DNA of 27,479 bases from an uncultured Lachnospiraceae bacterium (GCA_910576815.1 CAJTKA010000045.1:1-27479), one strand, 5' to 3'; numbered from the stretch's first letter, positions 8,065 to 16,173 are shown. Numbers and translations: made by a program. Notes: a model not told the origin generated them from the letters alone.

Positions 8065-9069
8065 TCATCTATGCCACGTTTTAGGGATAAATATCCTCTC
8101 ATACTGCGCGATGGCAAAGCGGTCCGTCATGGAACTGATATAGTCGCAGACAATCTTTTCCAGCGGCTCCCCCGCATCCAGAAGCTTAAACAGGAAATTG
8201 GGAAGCTGTTCGGTATGCACCAGATAATGCTCATAGAGGGTAATGATAAGATTCTCTGCCTTGCCCTCCTCACTTTTAGCGATGGGATTGCGGTACACAT
8301 GCCGAAACATGAACTCCCGCATCTTCTGCATGGCATCCTCCACCTCCGGGGACATCGTGATATCGTCCCTGTCGCGGCTGTTTGTCACAATATTATGGAT
8401 GAAACAATCCAGACGCTGCCCGCAGCTGTAGCCAATCACGCTCCCGATCTCTCTGGGCACATCCGCCTCTTTCAGGATGCCTGCCCGCACCGCATCGTCC
8501 ATATCATGATGGATGTAGGCGATCTTATCCGCCAGACGCACGATCCTGCCCTCCAGCGTCGCCGGCATCCCGGAAGTTTGGTGGTTTAAGATGCCGTCCC
8601 GCACCTCCATCGTCAGGTTGATGCCCTGACCGTCCTTCTCCAGAAGGTCCACCGTGCGCACGCTCTGTTCATTGTGCTTAAAGCCATAAGGGCACACCCT
8701 GTCAAGCGCCCGTTCGCCTGCATGACCAAAGGGCGTATGTCCCAGATCGTGGCCCAGGGCGATGGCCTCCACCAGGTCTTCGTTGAGCTTTAGGGCTTTG
8801 GCGATCGTCCGCGCAGTCTGGCTGACCTCCAGCGTGTGCGTGAGCCTGGTGCGGTAGTGGTCCCCTTCCGGCGTCAGAAACACCTGCGTCTTGTCCTTTA
8901 AGCGGCGAAACGACTTGCTATGTATGATGCGATCCCTGTCTCTTTGAAACACCGGGCGGATATCGCACTGCTCCTCATCCTTGAGCCGCCCCTTAGAAGC
9001 CATGCTGAGCATGGCGTATGGGCTAAGGTATTCCTTCTCCCACTGTTCCAAACGTTCCCGAATATTCAT
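8065..9069 (-). CDS. dgt: deoxyguanosinetriphosphate triphosphohydrolase-like HD protein
   Basis: A 334-residue HD-domain dNTPase of the short Dgt type. The metal site is visible as TRLTHTLEV (His78) and GHDLGHTPFGHAGE (His107, Asp108). RRLKDKTQVF and SPEVEDAMQKMREF are also typical of the family. Such enzymes cleave dNTPs to the deoxynucleoside and triphosphate and influence dNTP pools. The exact nucleotide preference is unknown. GGAGG precedes the ATG at 9069. It is the first gene of dgt-dnaG-rpoD-trmK, a common Clostridial order. I could not find a convincing promoter, because the upstream region is dominated by hairpins (9109-9227). Confidence 0.93.
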   Translation of the reverse strand: MNIRERLEQWEKEYLSPYAMLSMASKGRLKDEEQCDIRPVFQRDRDRIIHSKSFRRLKDKTQVFLTPEGDHYRTRLTHTLEVSQTARTIAKALKLNEDLVEAIALGHDLGHTPFGHAGERALDRVCPYGFKHNEQSVRTVDLLEKDGQGINLTMEVRDGILNHQTSGMPATLEGRIVRLADKIAYIHHDMDDAVRAGILKEADVPREIGSVIGYSCGQRLDCFIHNIVTNSRDRDDITMSPEVEDAMQKMREFMFRHVYRNPIAKSEEGKAENLIITLYEHYLVHTEQLPNFLFKLLDAGEPLEKIVCDYISSMTDRFAIAQYERIFIPKTWHR

Positions 9070-9108
9070 AATTCCTCCATGTCAGAGCAGTTTACTGCGA
9101 TGACACGC

Positions 9109-9227
9109 GTCGAGAATATCAAAGTTTTCCGAAGGAATACTTTTCTCGACATGCGATTACCGACTTTGTGATTCTTTTACAAAAAGTCGCGATAGGAAAA
9201 CCAGCACATCAGTGTGATTTTTCTATC
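9109..9227. repeat. module of three consecutive stem-loops upstream of dgt
   Basis: This non-coding stretch holds three inverted repeats in a row. The first is GTCGAGAA (9109-9116) with TTCTCGAC (9143-9150), with a smaller TTCC/GGAA stem inside. The second is CGACTTTGTG (9161-9170) with CAAAAAGTCG (9180-9189), one mismatch. The third is GATAGGAAAA (9191-9200) with TTTTTCTATC (9218-9227). It lies in the 271-nt gap between dgt and the esterase gene and would be transcribed as the dgt leader if the promoter is further upstream. The third hairpin shares a 22-nt core (9202-9223) with the chbP leader. Confidence 0.7.
9202..9223. repeat. 22-nt repeat core, copy 1
   Basis: This 22-nt stretch containing CACATCAGTGTGATTTTTC is identical to 25511-25532. 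Both copies lie in the loop and right arm of a hairpin in non-coding sequence, about 16 kb apart. Confidence 0.8.
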
Positions 9228-9286
9228 TTGAAACCTCTTTACTACTATTATTCGCCCCAAATTCCCGAAATCCTTCTTTTATTTAT

Positions 9287-9326
9287 AAAAAACATCATTC
9301 TCTCCGAGTTTGCGAAGCAAATCTCG
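9287..9326 (-). terminator. possible terminator of the esterase gene
   Basis: On the minus strand CGAGATTTGC-TTC-GCAAACTCG (9305-9326) forms a 9-bp stem with one bulged A, 15 nt after the esterase stop codon. A run of six T (9287-9292) follows, but 12 nt away, so the fit to an intrinsic terminator is only fair. Confidence 0.4.
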
Positions 9327-9340
9327 CGTAGTTACATTTA

Positions 9341-10255
9341 CTACCGGCAAATGTCGTAAATAAATTCCGCATTCTGATCCATCGCCTCATAAGCGGTCCT
9401 AAACGGCGACATCTGGAACACATGCCACATCCCCTTAAAAACATCCATCTTCACGCTCACATTGGCTTTTAAGAGCTTTTTGTAGAGCATCACCGCATCG
9501 TCCTGCAAGATCTCGTTGCTCCCCACCTGGATATAGGTGGGCGGAAAGCCCTCATAATCCCCAAACAGAGGAGAAATATAGGGATCCTCCAGATCCTGCC
9601 CTCCGGCATAATTTTGGATCATCTGCTCCAGATAGGCCGCATTCAGCACCGGATCAATCTGCGCTTTCGTCACATGGGACTTTCCCGAAGACGTCAGATC
9701 CGTCCACGGCGACATCAGCAGCAGTCCCCGGGGAAGCAGCCTGTTCTCGCTTTTTAGTCGAAGGACCAGAGAAAGCGCCAGATTCCCGCCTGCGGAGTCC
9801 CCCGCGATCATCACATCCCGCGCACCATACCCTAAAAGCATCAGATAGTTCCACACCGCCATCGCGTCCTCCGTGGCCGCAGGATAAGGATGCTCCGGAG
9901 CCAGTCTGTAATCGAAGGACAGCACATCCATGGATGTGGATGCCGCAAGTTTCGTGGTCAATGTTCTGGCATAGAGACTGCTTCCGGTAGAGTACCCGCC
10001 GCCGTGACAGTAAAGAATGATATACTTTTTCATATGCGCTCGGTTTACATAACACCATTCCCCGTGAAGGATCCTGCCTTCCTGTCCTGACGGGATCTCC
10101 ACATCCTCCGTGATCACATCCCTGCTGTTTCCGAGCAGTGCACCAAAATGATCTTGAGATTGGCGATGTTTCTCAATGTCCACATTCTCCACCACACCAT
10201 GCACCCGCTTGATCAGATTCATCAGATTGGCGTTCTTTTTATTCGTTCTTTCCAT
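9341..10255 (-). CDS. alpha/beta hydrolase, HSL-family esterase/lipase
   Basis: A 304-residue carboxylic-ester hydrolase of the hormone-sensitive-lipase family, without a signal peptide. The oxyanion-hole motif YCHGGGYSTGSS has HGGG at 84-87. The nucleophile elbow GDSAGGNLALSL has Ser154. Likely partners are Asp252 (GSNEILQDD) and His278 (GMWHVFQ). RLAPEHPYPAA is typical of the family. AGGGG lies 7 nt before the ATG at 10253-10255, so that start is preferred over the ATG at 10270. It is divergent from an acyltransferase gene 115 nt away. A possible link is that one enzyme adds and the other removes an acyl ester. The natural substrate is unknown. Confidence 0.92.
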   Translation of the reverse strand: MERTNKKNANLMNLIKRVHGVVENVDIEKHRQSQDHFGALLGNSRDVITEDVEIPSGQEGRILHGEWCYVNRAHMKKYIILYCHGGGYSTGSSLYARTLTTKLAASTSMDVLSFDYRLAPEHPYPAATEDAMAVWNYLMLLGYGARDVMIAGDSAGGNLALSLVLRLKSENRLLPRGLLLMSPWTDLTSSGKSHVTKAQIDPVLNAAYLEQMIQNYAGGQDLEDPYISPLFGDYEGFPPTYIQVGSNEILQDDAVMLYKKLLKANVSVKMDVFKGMWHVFQMSPFRTAYEAMDQNAEFIYDICR

Positions 10256-10286
10256 CCTGTCTCCCCTCATTTGTACTTTTTCTCAT

Positions 10287-10320
10287 ATTTTACCATATCC
10301 TTGTCATTCTGTGGTATACT
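10287..10320. promoter_or_regulatory. divergent extended -10 promoters between esterase and acyltransferase
   Basis: On the plus strand TGGTATACT places a -10 TATACT at 10315-10320. On the minus strand TGGTAAAAT places a -10 TAAAAT at 10287-10292. Both carry the TGG extension and lack a clear -35. The two elements face away from each other within 34 bp, which suggests joint control of the two divergent units. Confidence 0.55.
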
Positions 10321-10369
10321 ATTCAAAGACAAGCTAAAAGCCTGTCGTAAAAAGGAATGAGGATTCTTT

Positions 10370-11701
10370 ATGAAAGCGAAACCCTCCAACCGACAAATTA
10401 ATCCGCCCGCAGGCCGAAACAAAAAGGATATCTGGTATAAGCTCGACCTGTCCGCTACGGTCTATCCTACTTTACAGAGACGAGACTTTTCTTCCGTATA
10501 CCGCTTAAGCGTCACTCTTAAAGAAGAAATCGACCCCTCCCTGCTGCAGCAGGCACTGGATCGTACCCTTCCCCGCTTTCCCACCTACAAAGTGGCGATC
10601 CGCAAAGGACTGTTCTGGCGGTATTTAGAGCCCAACAACCGACCGGGACCGTTTGTGCAAGGAGATATCAAAAACCCTTGTATGCCCATGCGTTTCAAAG
10701 CTAACAACCGTTATTTAATTAGAATATACTACTATGGAAGGCGCATCTCACTGGAAGCCCACCACTGTCTGGGAGACGGCACCGGCGGCATGTGCCTGTT
10801 ACAGACACTGACAGCCGTTTATCTTGGCCTTCGGGGACACGAAATCACTCCCTCGGGGTTTGTGGTGAAGCTTGACGAAACGCCCGATCCTGAGGAGTTG
10901 GAAGATGCCTACATGCGCTATGCCACAGCGAAGGTAAAGCCACCCAGACCCGCGGAAAAAACCTATCGCATCCGCGGCACCAAAGAGCCCTTCTACACCT
11001 TGAACATCGTCGATGGCGTGCTGTCCGTAAAGGAGGTGATGGCCGTTGCCAAGCGTTACGGCGCCACCATCACCGAGTACTTGAATGCGGTGCTGCTCTA
11101 CGCCCTCTTACAAAAACAGAAGGCGGAGTTTCACCTCAAGTACAAGCCCGTGCGGATCGCCATGCCCGTCAATCTGCGCCGTTTCTTCCCTTCAAAGACG
11201 CTGCGCAACTTTATCACCATGGTGTACCCTTCTATTGACCCGAGGCTTGGCGATTACAGCTTTGAGGAGATCGTGACCGAAGTCCACAATTACATGCGTT
11301 ATTATATTAACGTAAAATTTCTTTGCGGCGACATCACCACCAACGCCGCCACTAAACATAACTTTTTGATCCGCATCGTACCGCTCTTTTTAAAAGATTT
11401 GGTGGTCCGCACCTTCTACACCAGAGTGCAGGATAAAAACTCTTCTGCGGGTCTTACCAACATGGGAGCGCTGCAGGTGCCGCAGGATATGAAGCCCTTC
11501 ATCGATCGCTTCGATATCTACATGGGACAGCCTTTTTCTTCCCGCACCAACTGCGCCATCATCAGCTTTGAGGATATCCTGACCATCAATTTTGCCAGCA
11601 GCATCGTAGAAGCCGACGTGGAACGCTATTTCTTCCGCAAGCTGGTACAGGACGGCATTCATGTAAAAATCGAGAGCAACCGCGAAGGCAGTCTCCCATA
11701 A
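10370..11701 (+). CDS. CoA-dependent acyltransferase-like protein with HHxxxDG motif (alcohol acetyltransferase/condensation fold)
   Basis: A 443-residue protein of the BAHD/condensation-domain superfamily. HHCLGDG at residues 131-137 matches the active-site HHxxxDG, in which the second His acts as general base. The first half has the SLLQQALDRTLPRFPTYK pattern common to these folds. The second half has PVNLRRFFPSKTLRNF and NMGALQVP, which resemble the family's latch regions. There is no signal peptide or membrane segment. It probably transfers an acyl group to an alcohol or amine. GAGG lies 7 nt before the ATG. A zinc-ribbon membrane protein gene follows after 37 nt in the same direction, and an esterase is divergent. 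The substrate is not known. Confidence 0.78.
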   Translation: MKAKPSNRQINPPAGRNKKDIWYKLDLSATVYPTLQRRDFSSVYRLSVTLKEEIDPSLLQQALDRTLPRFPTYKVAIRKGLFWRYLEPNNRPGPFVQGDIKNPCMPMRFKANNRYLIRIYYYGRRISLEAHHCLGDGTGGMCLLQTLTAVYLGLRGHEITPSGFVVKLDETPDPEELEDAYMRYATAKVKPPRPAEKTYRIRGTKEPFYTLNIVDGVLSVKEVMAVAKRYGATITEYLNAVLLYALLQKQKAEFHLKYKPVRIAMPVNLRRFFPSKTLRNFITMVYPSIDPRLGDYSFEEIVTEVHNYMRYYINVKFLCGDITTNAATKHNFLIRIVPLFLKDLVVRTFYTRVQDKNSSAGLTNMGALQVPQDMKPFIDRFDIYMGQPFSSRTNCAIISFEDILTINFASSIVEADVERYFFRKLVQDGIHVKIESNREGSLP

Positions 11702-11738
11702 CCGGGAAATGCACTTTTATTTTTAAGGAGAAATCATT

Positions 11739-12443
11739 ATGTCATATTGCGTAAACTGTGGTGTGGAACTGGAGGCTTCCCTGCGGGAATGTCCGCTGTG
11801 CCACACCCCCGTCATTAACTTAAAAGAAATGGGCAAAGAAGTTCCGCCCTCCCCTTATCCTGAGAACAGGGGACAGGTAGAAGAAGTGAAACGAAAGGAC
11901 CTTGGCATCCTGCTTTCGGTAGTGCTGACCGCCACGGGCGGTACCTGCCTGCTCCTCAATCTGCTGGTATTCAACCGCTCCCTCTGGTCCCTGCTGGTGA
12001 TTGGTATCTGCATCTGCTTGTTTGTATTCACCTTTCCGCTTGTCTACTACCGTAAAATGCCGCCCTCGCTCTCCCTTCTCGCAGACGGCGCGGCAGTAGC
12101 CGTCTATCTGTATATGATCGCCTACCTGACTCCCTCTACCACCTGGTTCTGGCGGCTGGGGCTTCCCATTGTGGCGATCTTCTTCCTCTGCGTAGAGATC
12201 TTTGTTTTCCTGCTGCGCAAGATTCCCCTTTCCATGCTCTCGGGCGCACTGTGTCTGTTTGTGGAAATACCGCTGTTCTGTGCCTCGCTGGAGCTTTTGA
12301 TCCGCCATATGCTCGCACGCACCCTGCGCCTTTCCTGGTCCGCAGTCGTACTGACCGTCTGCGTCATCATCGATATGGCCCTTGTTACGATCCTCGTCAA
12401 AAAACGCCTGCGCAACGAGGTGCGCAGGCGCTTACATTTTTGA
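11739..12443 (+). CDS. six-helix membrane protein with N-terminal zinc ribbon (DUF6320-like)
   Basis: A 234-residue protein. A zinc ribbon sits at the N-terminus (Cys4-x2-Cys7 and Cys18-x2-Cys21; YCVNCG then CPLCHTPV). After a short linker there are six hydrophobic segments, starting near DLGILLSVVLTATGG, SLWSLLVIGICICLF, LSLLADGAAVAVYLYM, WFWRLGLPIVAIFFL, LSGALCLFVEIPLF and WSAVVLTVCVIIDMAL. The C-terminus is short and basic (KKRLRNEVRRRL). AAGGAG precedes the ATG with a normal gap. It lies 37 nt behind the HHxxxDG acyltransferase and is probably co-transcribed with it. The DUF6320 name is from memory of the family. The function is unknown, and a membrane partner for the acyltransferase is one possibility. 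Confidence 0.8.
   Translation: MSYCVNCGVELEASLRECPLCHTPVINLKEMGKEVPPSPYPENRGQVEEVKRKDLGILLSVVLTATGGTCLLLNLLVFNRSLWSLLVIGICICLFVFTFPLVYYRKMPPSLSLLADGAAVAVYLYMIAYLTPSTTWFWRLGLPIVAIFFLCVEIFVFLLRKIPLSMLSGALCLFVEIPLFCASLELLIRHMLARTLRLSWSAVVLTVCVIIDMALVTILVKKRLRNEVRRRLHF
12399..12441. terminator. bidirectional intrinsic terminator inside the 3' end of the zinc-ribbon membrane gene
   Basis: CGCCTGCGCA (12405-12414) pairs perfectly with TGCGCAGGCG (12421-12430) around a six-base loop. On the minus strand the stem is followed by six T (12399-12404), a strong terminator for the DUF4125-like gene. On the plus strand CTTACATTTTT follows, a weaker terminator for the membrane-protein gene. The hairpin lies wholly inside the coding sequence for the last residues of that protein. 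Confidence 0.8.
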
Positions 12444-12452
12444 CGTAAGCAG

Positions 12453-12530
12453 AAGGGAAACAAGCGGCTGCGCAGCAGACATTTGTTTCCCTTGCGTCGT
12501 CGTACGAGCAAAGGTCCGATGCAATCGGAC
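12453..12530. repeat. structured intergenic element between convergent genes
   Basis: AAGGGAAACAA (12453-12463) is an exact inverted match of TTGTTTCCCTT (12483-12493), with the self-complementary GCTGCGCAGC in the loop. Twenty bases on, GTCCGAT (12514-12520) and ATCGGAC (12524-12530) form a second perfect stem around a three-base loop. No T-run follows on either strand. The bidirectional terminator is next to it, so the element is not needed for termination. Confidence 0.65.
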
Positions 12531-12564
12531 AAGGAGTGCGTCAGCACGGCTTTGCGAGTCCTGC

Positions 12565-13188
12565 TCAGCTGTACCTGGCCTCCGCATCCTCCAAGGATCG
12601 GTAGCCGTAAAACGCGGTCTCATTGGCGATGGTCTGCTGTAACAGGCTCTCGCCTTTTTCCTTTGCTTCCTTCGTCTCTTTCCAAATCAATTCTAACGTC
12701 CTCATGGAATAGGTGTAAAGCTCGCCGCGCAAATAACTCTCCATCGAGGATCCGGCCATGATGCCGTCCTGTGCCGTGGTAGCAACCCTGCCCCGCTTCC
12801 TTAAGTTCGGGTATTCTGCGGCCATTTTTGCATCCCACTCCAAATTGACCGCTATGATCTGCTCTGCGAGTTCCTTCTTTTCCGACACATCGGGCAGATG
12901 CCCTTTGATCTCCTCATATTCTTCCGGGTAGGTGCTCTCCATCATAAAGCCATACTTTTCAAAAATGGGATTTCTCCCCTCCGCCACGGCATCCCTTACG
13001 TCCTGCTGATAGCTTAACAGCACCTCGTCGGAGTAGACCATCCACTGGCTCATGCGCATTTTAAAAAAGGTGTCGGGATCATCCTGACAGGAAGCCCTGC
13101 CGCCTGTGTTGTAAACCAGCTGAAAAAGCTCCCACTCCATCTGCGCTATGTCAAAAATCAACTGTTCCCGCTCGCTGACCTGTGCCAT
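12565..13188 (-). CDS. DUF4125-like protein of unknown function
   Basis: A 207-residue soluble protein rich in Glu, Met and Tyr, with no signal peptide or membrane segment. It starts EREQLIFDIAQMEWELFQ and has MRMSQWMVYSDEVLLSYQ and YPEEYEEIKGHLP, which fit my memory of the DUF4125 family, common in Clostridia and uncharacterised. The stop codon is at 12565-12567, and a strong terminator is found about 130 nt further on. A promoter with good spacing precedes it (13271-13299), so it is probably separate from nagA, which ends 127 nt upstream. I cannot assign a function. Confidence 0.75.
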   Translation of the reverse strand: MAQVSEREQLIFDIAQMEWELFQLVYNTGGRASCQDDPDTFFKMRMSQWMVYSDEVLLSYQQDVRDAVAEGRNPIFEKYGFMMESTYPEEYEEIKGHLPDVSEKKELAEQIIAVNLEWDAKMAAEYPNLRKRGRVATTAQDGIMAGSSMESYLRGELYTYSMRTLELIWKETKEAKEKGESLLQQTIANETAFYGYRSLEDAEARYS

Positions 13189-13270
13189 GATATCCTGCCC
13201 CTTTCCTTACCCGTTACGCATCTTACGATTCCATCCGCACCATTGTCGGATGCTTTCTTAGAACCGTTTC

Positions 13271-13299
13271 ATTTTATCATACCGCAACGGAAAAGTAAA
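13271..13299 (-). promoter_or_regulatory. promoter of the DUF4125-like gene
   Basis: On the minus strand TTTACT (13294-13299) and TAAAAT (13271-13276) are separated by 17 nt. A small hairpin in the leader (CATCCG/CGGATG, 13231-13251) lies between this promoter and the ATG at 13188. Confidence 0.6.
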
Positions 13300-13315
13300 T
13301 TGACATTTGCCGACT

Positions 13316-14470
13316 TCACTGCGCACTTTTGACCACGCGTCCCGACTTGATCACCTCAAGCAGGGCAAAGTCCCGATCCGCCAGCAGGATATCCGCCCGC
13401 CTACCCGCAAGGAGCATACCACATTCCTTTTCAAGGCCGACAGCCTGCGCCGGGTTCGCCGTGGCCGCACGTACCGCTTCCTCCTTGGAAACGCCCATCC
13501 GGATCGCCGTTCTCATGCAGTCATAGAGATTGGTAGCGCTGCCCGCAATGGTGCCGTCTTGTAATAACGCCAGATTTCCTTTGACAGTCACAGGCTGACC
13601 ACCCAGCGCGTACTCCCCGTCCTCCATGCCGGTCGCCATCATGCTGTCGCTGATCAAAACCATCCGCTCTGCTCCGAAGATCTTAAAGGTAACTTTCACG
13701 GCACAGGCGTGCACGTGGATTCCATCACAAATCAACTCAACCTTCGTTTCTTTATTCTCCGCTGCCGCACCGATCACGCCCGGTTTCCTGTGGGTAAAGG
13801 GCGGCATTGCGTTGTACAGGTGGGTCACATGATGCGCACCCGCTTCCATTGCCGCCTTGGCTGTCTCGTAGTCCGTGCAGGTATGGGCAATGGAAAACCG
13901 AAACGCTCCCGTGCTCTCTTTGATCAGCTCCATCGCACCATCTTCTTCCGGCGCGATCGCCACCATGCGAATCATCCCTTTCGCCGCCTGCTGCAGCTTC
14001 TCAAGTATCTCTTTATCCGGTTTGCGTATATAAGCCGGATTCTGCGCGCCCTTTTTCTCCTCGGAGATAAAGGGTCCTTCCAGATAAATGCCCCGCATAA
14101 CATCCTTTAAGGCAATCCCTTCTGTCAGCACTTCCTTCTCCGCCGCCTCTGCGCCTGCCGCGCAGATCCCCAGAAGCTGCTCCTCGGAAAGCGTCATGGT
14201 CGCCGGACAGATCGTGGTGGTGCCGTGTGTCATCTCATAAGAAGCGATGGCACGCACTGCCTCCGCTGTGCCGTCACAGAAGTCATAGCCCGCACAGCCG
14301 TGAAAGTGAATATCAACCAGCCCCGGCAGGATGTATGTCTGCGCTTCTTTCTCCGTAAGCACATCTGATTCACAGCGCGCCACATTCTCGATCCGTTCGC
14401 CGTCTATCACGACCTCGCCGGGTTCAAAGTACATCCTGTCGGTATAAACCATCCCTCGTATGATACGCAT
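13316..14470 (-). CDS. nagA: N-acetylglucosamine-6-phosphate deacetylase
   Basis: A 384-residue amidohydrolase, the usual family length, which converts GlcNAc-6-P to GlcN-6-P and acetate in the cytosol. Visible residues are HFH at 55-57 (GLVDIHFHGCAGYDF), the metal-binding Glu131 in YLEGPF, His196 (SIAHTCTD), His217 (AHHVTHLYNAM) and the catalytic Asp275 (VLISDSMMATG). GMLLAGRRADILLAD near the C-terminus is the usual closing strand. AGGAG lies 8 nt before the ATG. It follows nagB by 50 nt and is the last gene of the amino-sugar locus. It would take GlcNAc-6-P formed by the phosphorylase and mutase route encoded upstream. Confidence 0.96.
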   Translation of the reverse strand: MRIIRGMVYTDRMYFEPGEVVIDGERIENVARCESDVLTEKEAQTYILPGLVDIHFHGCAGYDFCDGTAEAVRAIASYEMTHGTTTICPATMTLSEEQLLGICAAGAEAAEKEVLTEGIALKDVMRGIYLEGPFISEEKKGAQNPAYIRKPDKEILEKLQQAAKGMIRMVAIAPEEDGAMELIKESTGAFRFSIAHTCTDYETAKAAMEAGAHHVTHLYNAMPPFTHRKPGVIGAAAENKETKVELICDGIHVHACAVKVTFKIFGAERMVLISDSMMATGMEDGEYALGGQPVTVKGNLALLQDGTIAGSATNLYDCMRTAIRMGVSKEEAVRAATANPAQAVGLEKECGMLLAGRRADILLADRDFALLEVIKSGRVVKSAQ

Positions 14471-14520
14471 CCCGCTGTCTCCTTTCCCTTACTCTCTCGC
14501 CACAAACCGATTCAAGACGC

Positions 14521-15252
14521 TTATAGCACAAAACCCGCCAGGGCCGCCTCGTCGCCCACCAGGATCACATCATTGTGAAGCTGTAAGACGGACGCCGGCA
14601 CCTCCGGAGTGATCGGCCCGCAGAAGGCTTTCTTAACGATTTCCTTTTTGCCCTCCCCGCTGACGATCACCATGATCTTCTTTGCCTGCATTATTGACTT
14701 GATGCCCATGGTATAAGCTTCTGTCGGTACTTCCTCCATGGAGGCAAAGAAACGGGCATTGGCCTGTCTGGTCGTCTCCGAAAGCTTCACGCAATGGGTC
14801 TCCTTCTCAAAAGCACTGCCCGGCTCATTAAAGCCGATATGCCCGTTATGCCCGAGGCCAAGAATCTGCAGATCTACGCCGCCGTGCGCATGTATGATCT
14901 CATCGTAGTCCCGGCATGCCTTTTCCGAATCCGGCTCCAGCCCGTTCGGGACATAAGTATTCTTTTTATCGATATTGATCTTATCAAACAGATGCGTATT
15001 CATAAAATAACGGTAACTCTGGTCATTTTCCGGCGAAAGGCCCCGGTACTCATCCAGATTGATGCTGTGCACCTGTGAAAAATCCAGATCTCCCTTCTCA
15101 TACCAGCGGATGAGCTGCTCATAAGTGCCGATCGGCGTAGAACCTGTCGCCAGCCCCAGCACACAGTCAGGCTTCATGATCACCTGCGCCGATATAATGT
15201 TCGCCGCCACGCGGCTTGCATGATAATAGTCTGCTGCACGATATACTCTCAT
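14521..15252 (-). CDS. nagB: glucosamine-6-phosphate deaminase
   Basis: A 243-residue aldose-ketose isomerase that turns GlcN-6-P into fructose-6-P and ammonia, feeding glycolysis. The phosphate loop is GLATGSTPIGTYEQL (33-47). The catalytic Asp67 is in INLDEYRG. GLGHNGHIGFNEPGS (132-146) carries the ring-opening His138 and Glu143. Asn136 stands where the E. coli enzyme has Asp141, a change I believe is common in Gram-positive NagB. GGAGG lies 7 nt before the ATG at 15252. The protein lacks the C-terminal allosteric extension of the 266-residue E. coli enzyme. The gene lies 33 nt after the response regulator and 50 nt before nagA, as an operon. Confidence 0.96.
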   Translation of the reverse strand: MRVYRAADYYHASRVAANIISAQVIMKPDCVLGLATGSTPIGTYEQLIRWYEKGDLDFSQVHSINLDEYRGLSPENDQSYRYFMNTHLFDKINIDKKNTYVPNGLEPDSEKACRDYDEIIHAHGGVDLQILGLGHNGHIGFNEPGSAFEKETHCVKLSETTRQANARFFASMEEVPTEAYTMGIKSIMQAKKIMVIVSGEGKKEIVKKAFCGPITPEVPASVLQLHNDVILVGDEAALAGFVL

Positions 15253-15285
15253 AATCTTTCCTCCATCCCCACCTCGGTCCTGTTC

Positions 15286-16071
15286 TCAATGTGTATTTCG
15301 ATACTCCCCGGCCGACATCCCCTCCATCTTCTTGAAAACACGTGAGAAATGCGCCAGATCCTGAAATCCCACCATTTCCGCCACATCACAGATCCGCAGG
15401 GCAGGATCTTTTAACAGTTCCTTCGAGCGGTCCATGCGCGCGCCGTTCAAGAGATCGGAAAAGGTCTTGCCTGTATGCTTATTCAACAGTTTCGACAGAT
15501 GCCACTGACTGACATACACCTGATCCGCCACATCGGAGAGCCGCAGCTTCTCCTGCGAATTGCTGCGAATATACTCCAGCGCATTGTTGACAATAAAGCT
15601 GTTGGCCTCGCTGTTTTCCTCGGCTTCCTCCTGTATGTCGGCATCTTCCCCGTCTTCCGCCTTCTCAGGCTCTACATGAAAGTTTGGCTCCCGCATCAGA
15701 TCCAGCTTCTTTGTCACGGTATCTACCGCTTCCTCCAGCTCGTTCATCTTAGAAGGCTTTAACAGAAATCTGGACACGCCAAGCGAAATCGCCTGTCTCG
15801 CGTACTCAAACTCCCGATACCCCGTCAGGATAATGAGCTGCATGTCGGGAAACTCGGATTTTAGGCCCGCGATCATTTTCAATCCGTCCATCTTCGGCAT
15901 ACAGATATCCGTGATCACGATATCCGGTCTGATTTCGCGGATCAAATCCATCCCTGCCTTTCCGTCTCCGGCAGTCCCCGCCACCTGACAGTTCCATTTT
16001 TCCCAGGCCATTGTCTTGGACAATCCCTCCACGATCAACGGTTCATCATCGATTATTGCCACTTTGTACAT
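15286..16071 (-). CDS. AraC-type response regulator (YesN-like)
   Basis: A 261-residue DNA-binding regulator. The receiver domain has IIDDEP (7-11 acidic pocket), the phosphorylation site Asp55 in VITDICMPKMDG and the switch Lys in RFLLKPSK. The C-terminal AraC domain contains two helix-turn-helix units (RLSDVADQVYVSQWHLSKLL and LRICDVAEMVGFQDLAHFSR). The frame has earlier starts, but GGGGG lies 6 nt before the ATG at 16069-16071 (MYKVAIIDDE). It is probably phosphorylated by the YesM-type kinase encoded at 19685-21475. Between the two lie the genes for a sugar transporter, the likely target. The gene is separated from the upstream permease gene by a 213-nt structured gap. Confidence 0.94.
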   Translation of the reverse strand: MYKVAIIDDEPLIVEGLSKTMAWEKWNCQVAGTAGDGKAGMDLIREIRPDIVITDICMPKMDGLKMIAGLKSEFPDMQLIILTGYREFEYARQAISLGVSRFLLKPSKMNELEEAVDTVTKKLDLMREPNFHVEPEKAEDGEDADIQEEAEENSEANSFIVNNALEYIRSNSQEKLRLSDVADQVYVSQWHLSKLLNKHTGKTFSDLLNGARMDRSKELLKDPALRICDVAEMVGFQDLAHFSRVFKKMEGMSAGEYRNTH

Positions 16072-16173
16072 TTCCATCCCCCACATAGAATGTAACTACC
16101 CTAATGATACCGAACCCCTATCCAAATGTCTATTCGTTTCTTTCTCATCTCTGTCCAATGTCCTATGCATCGC

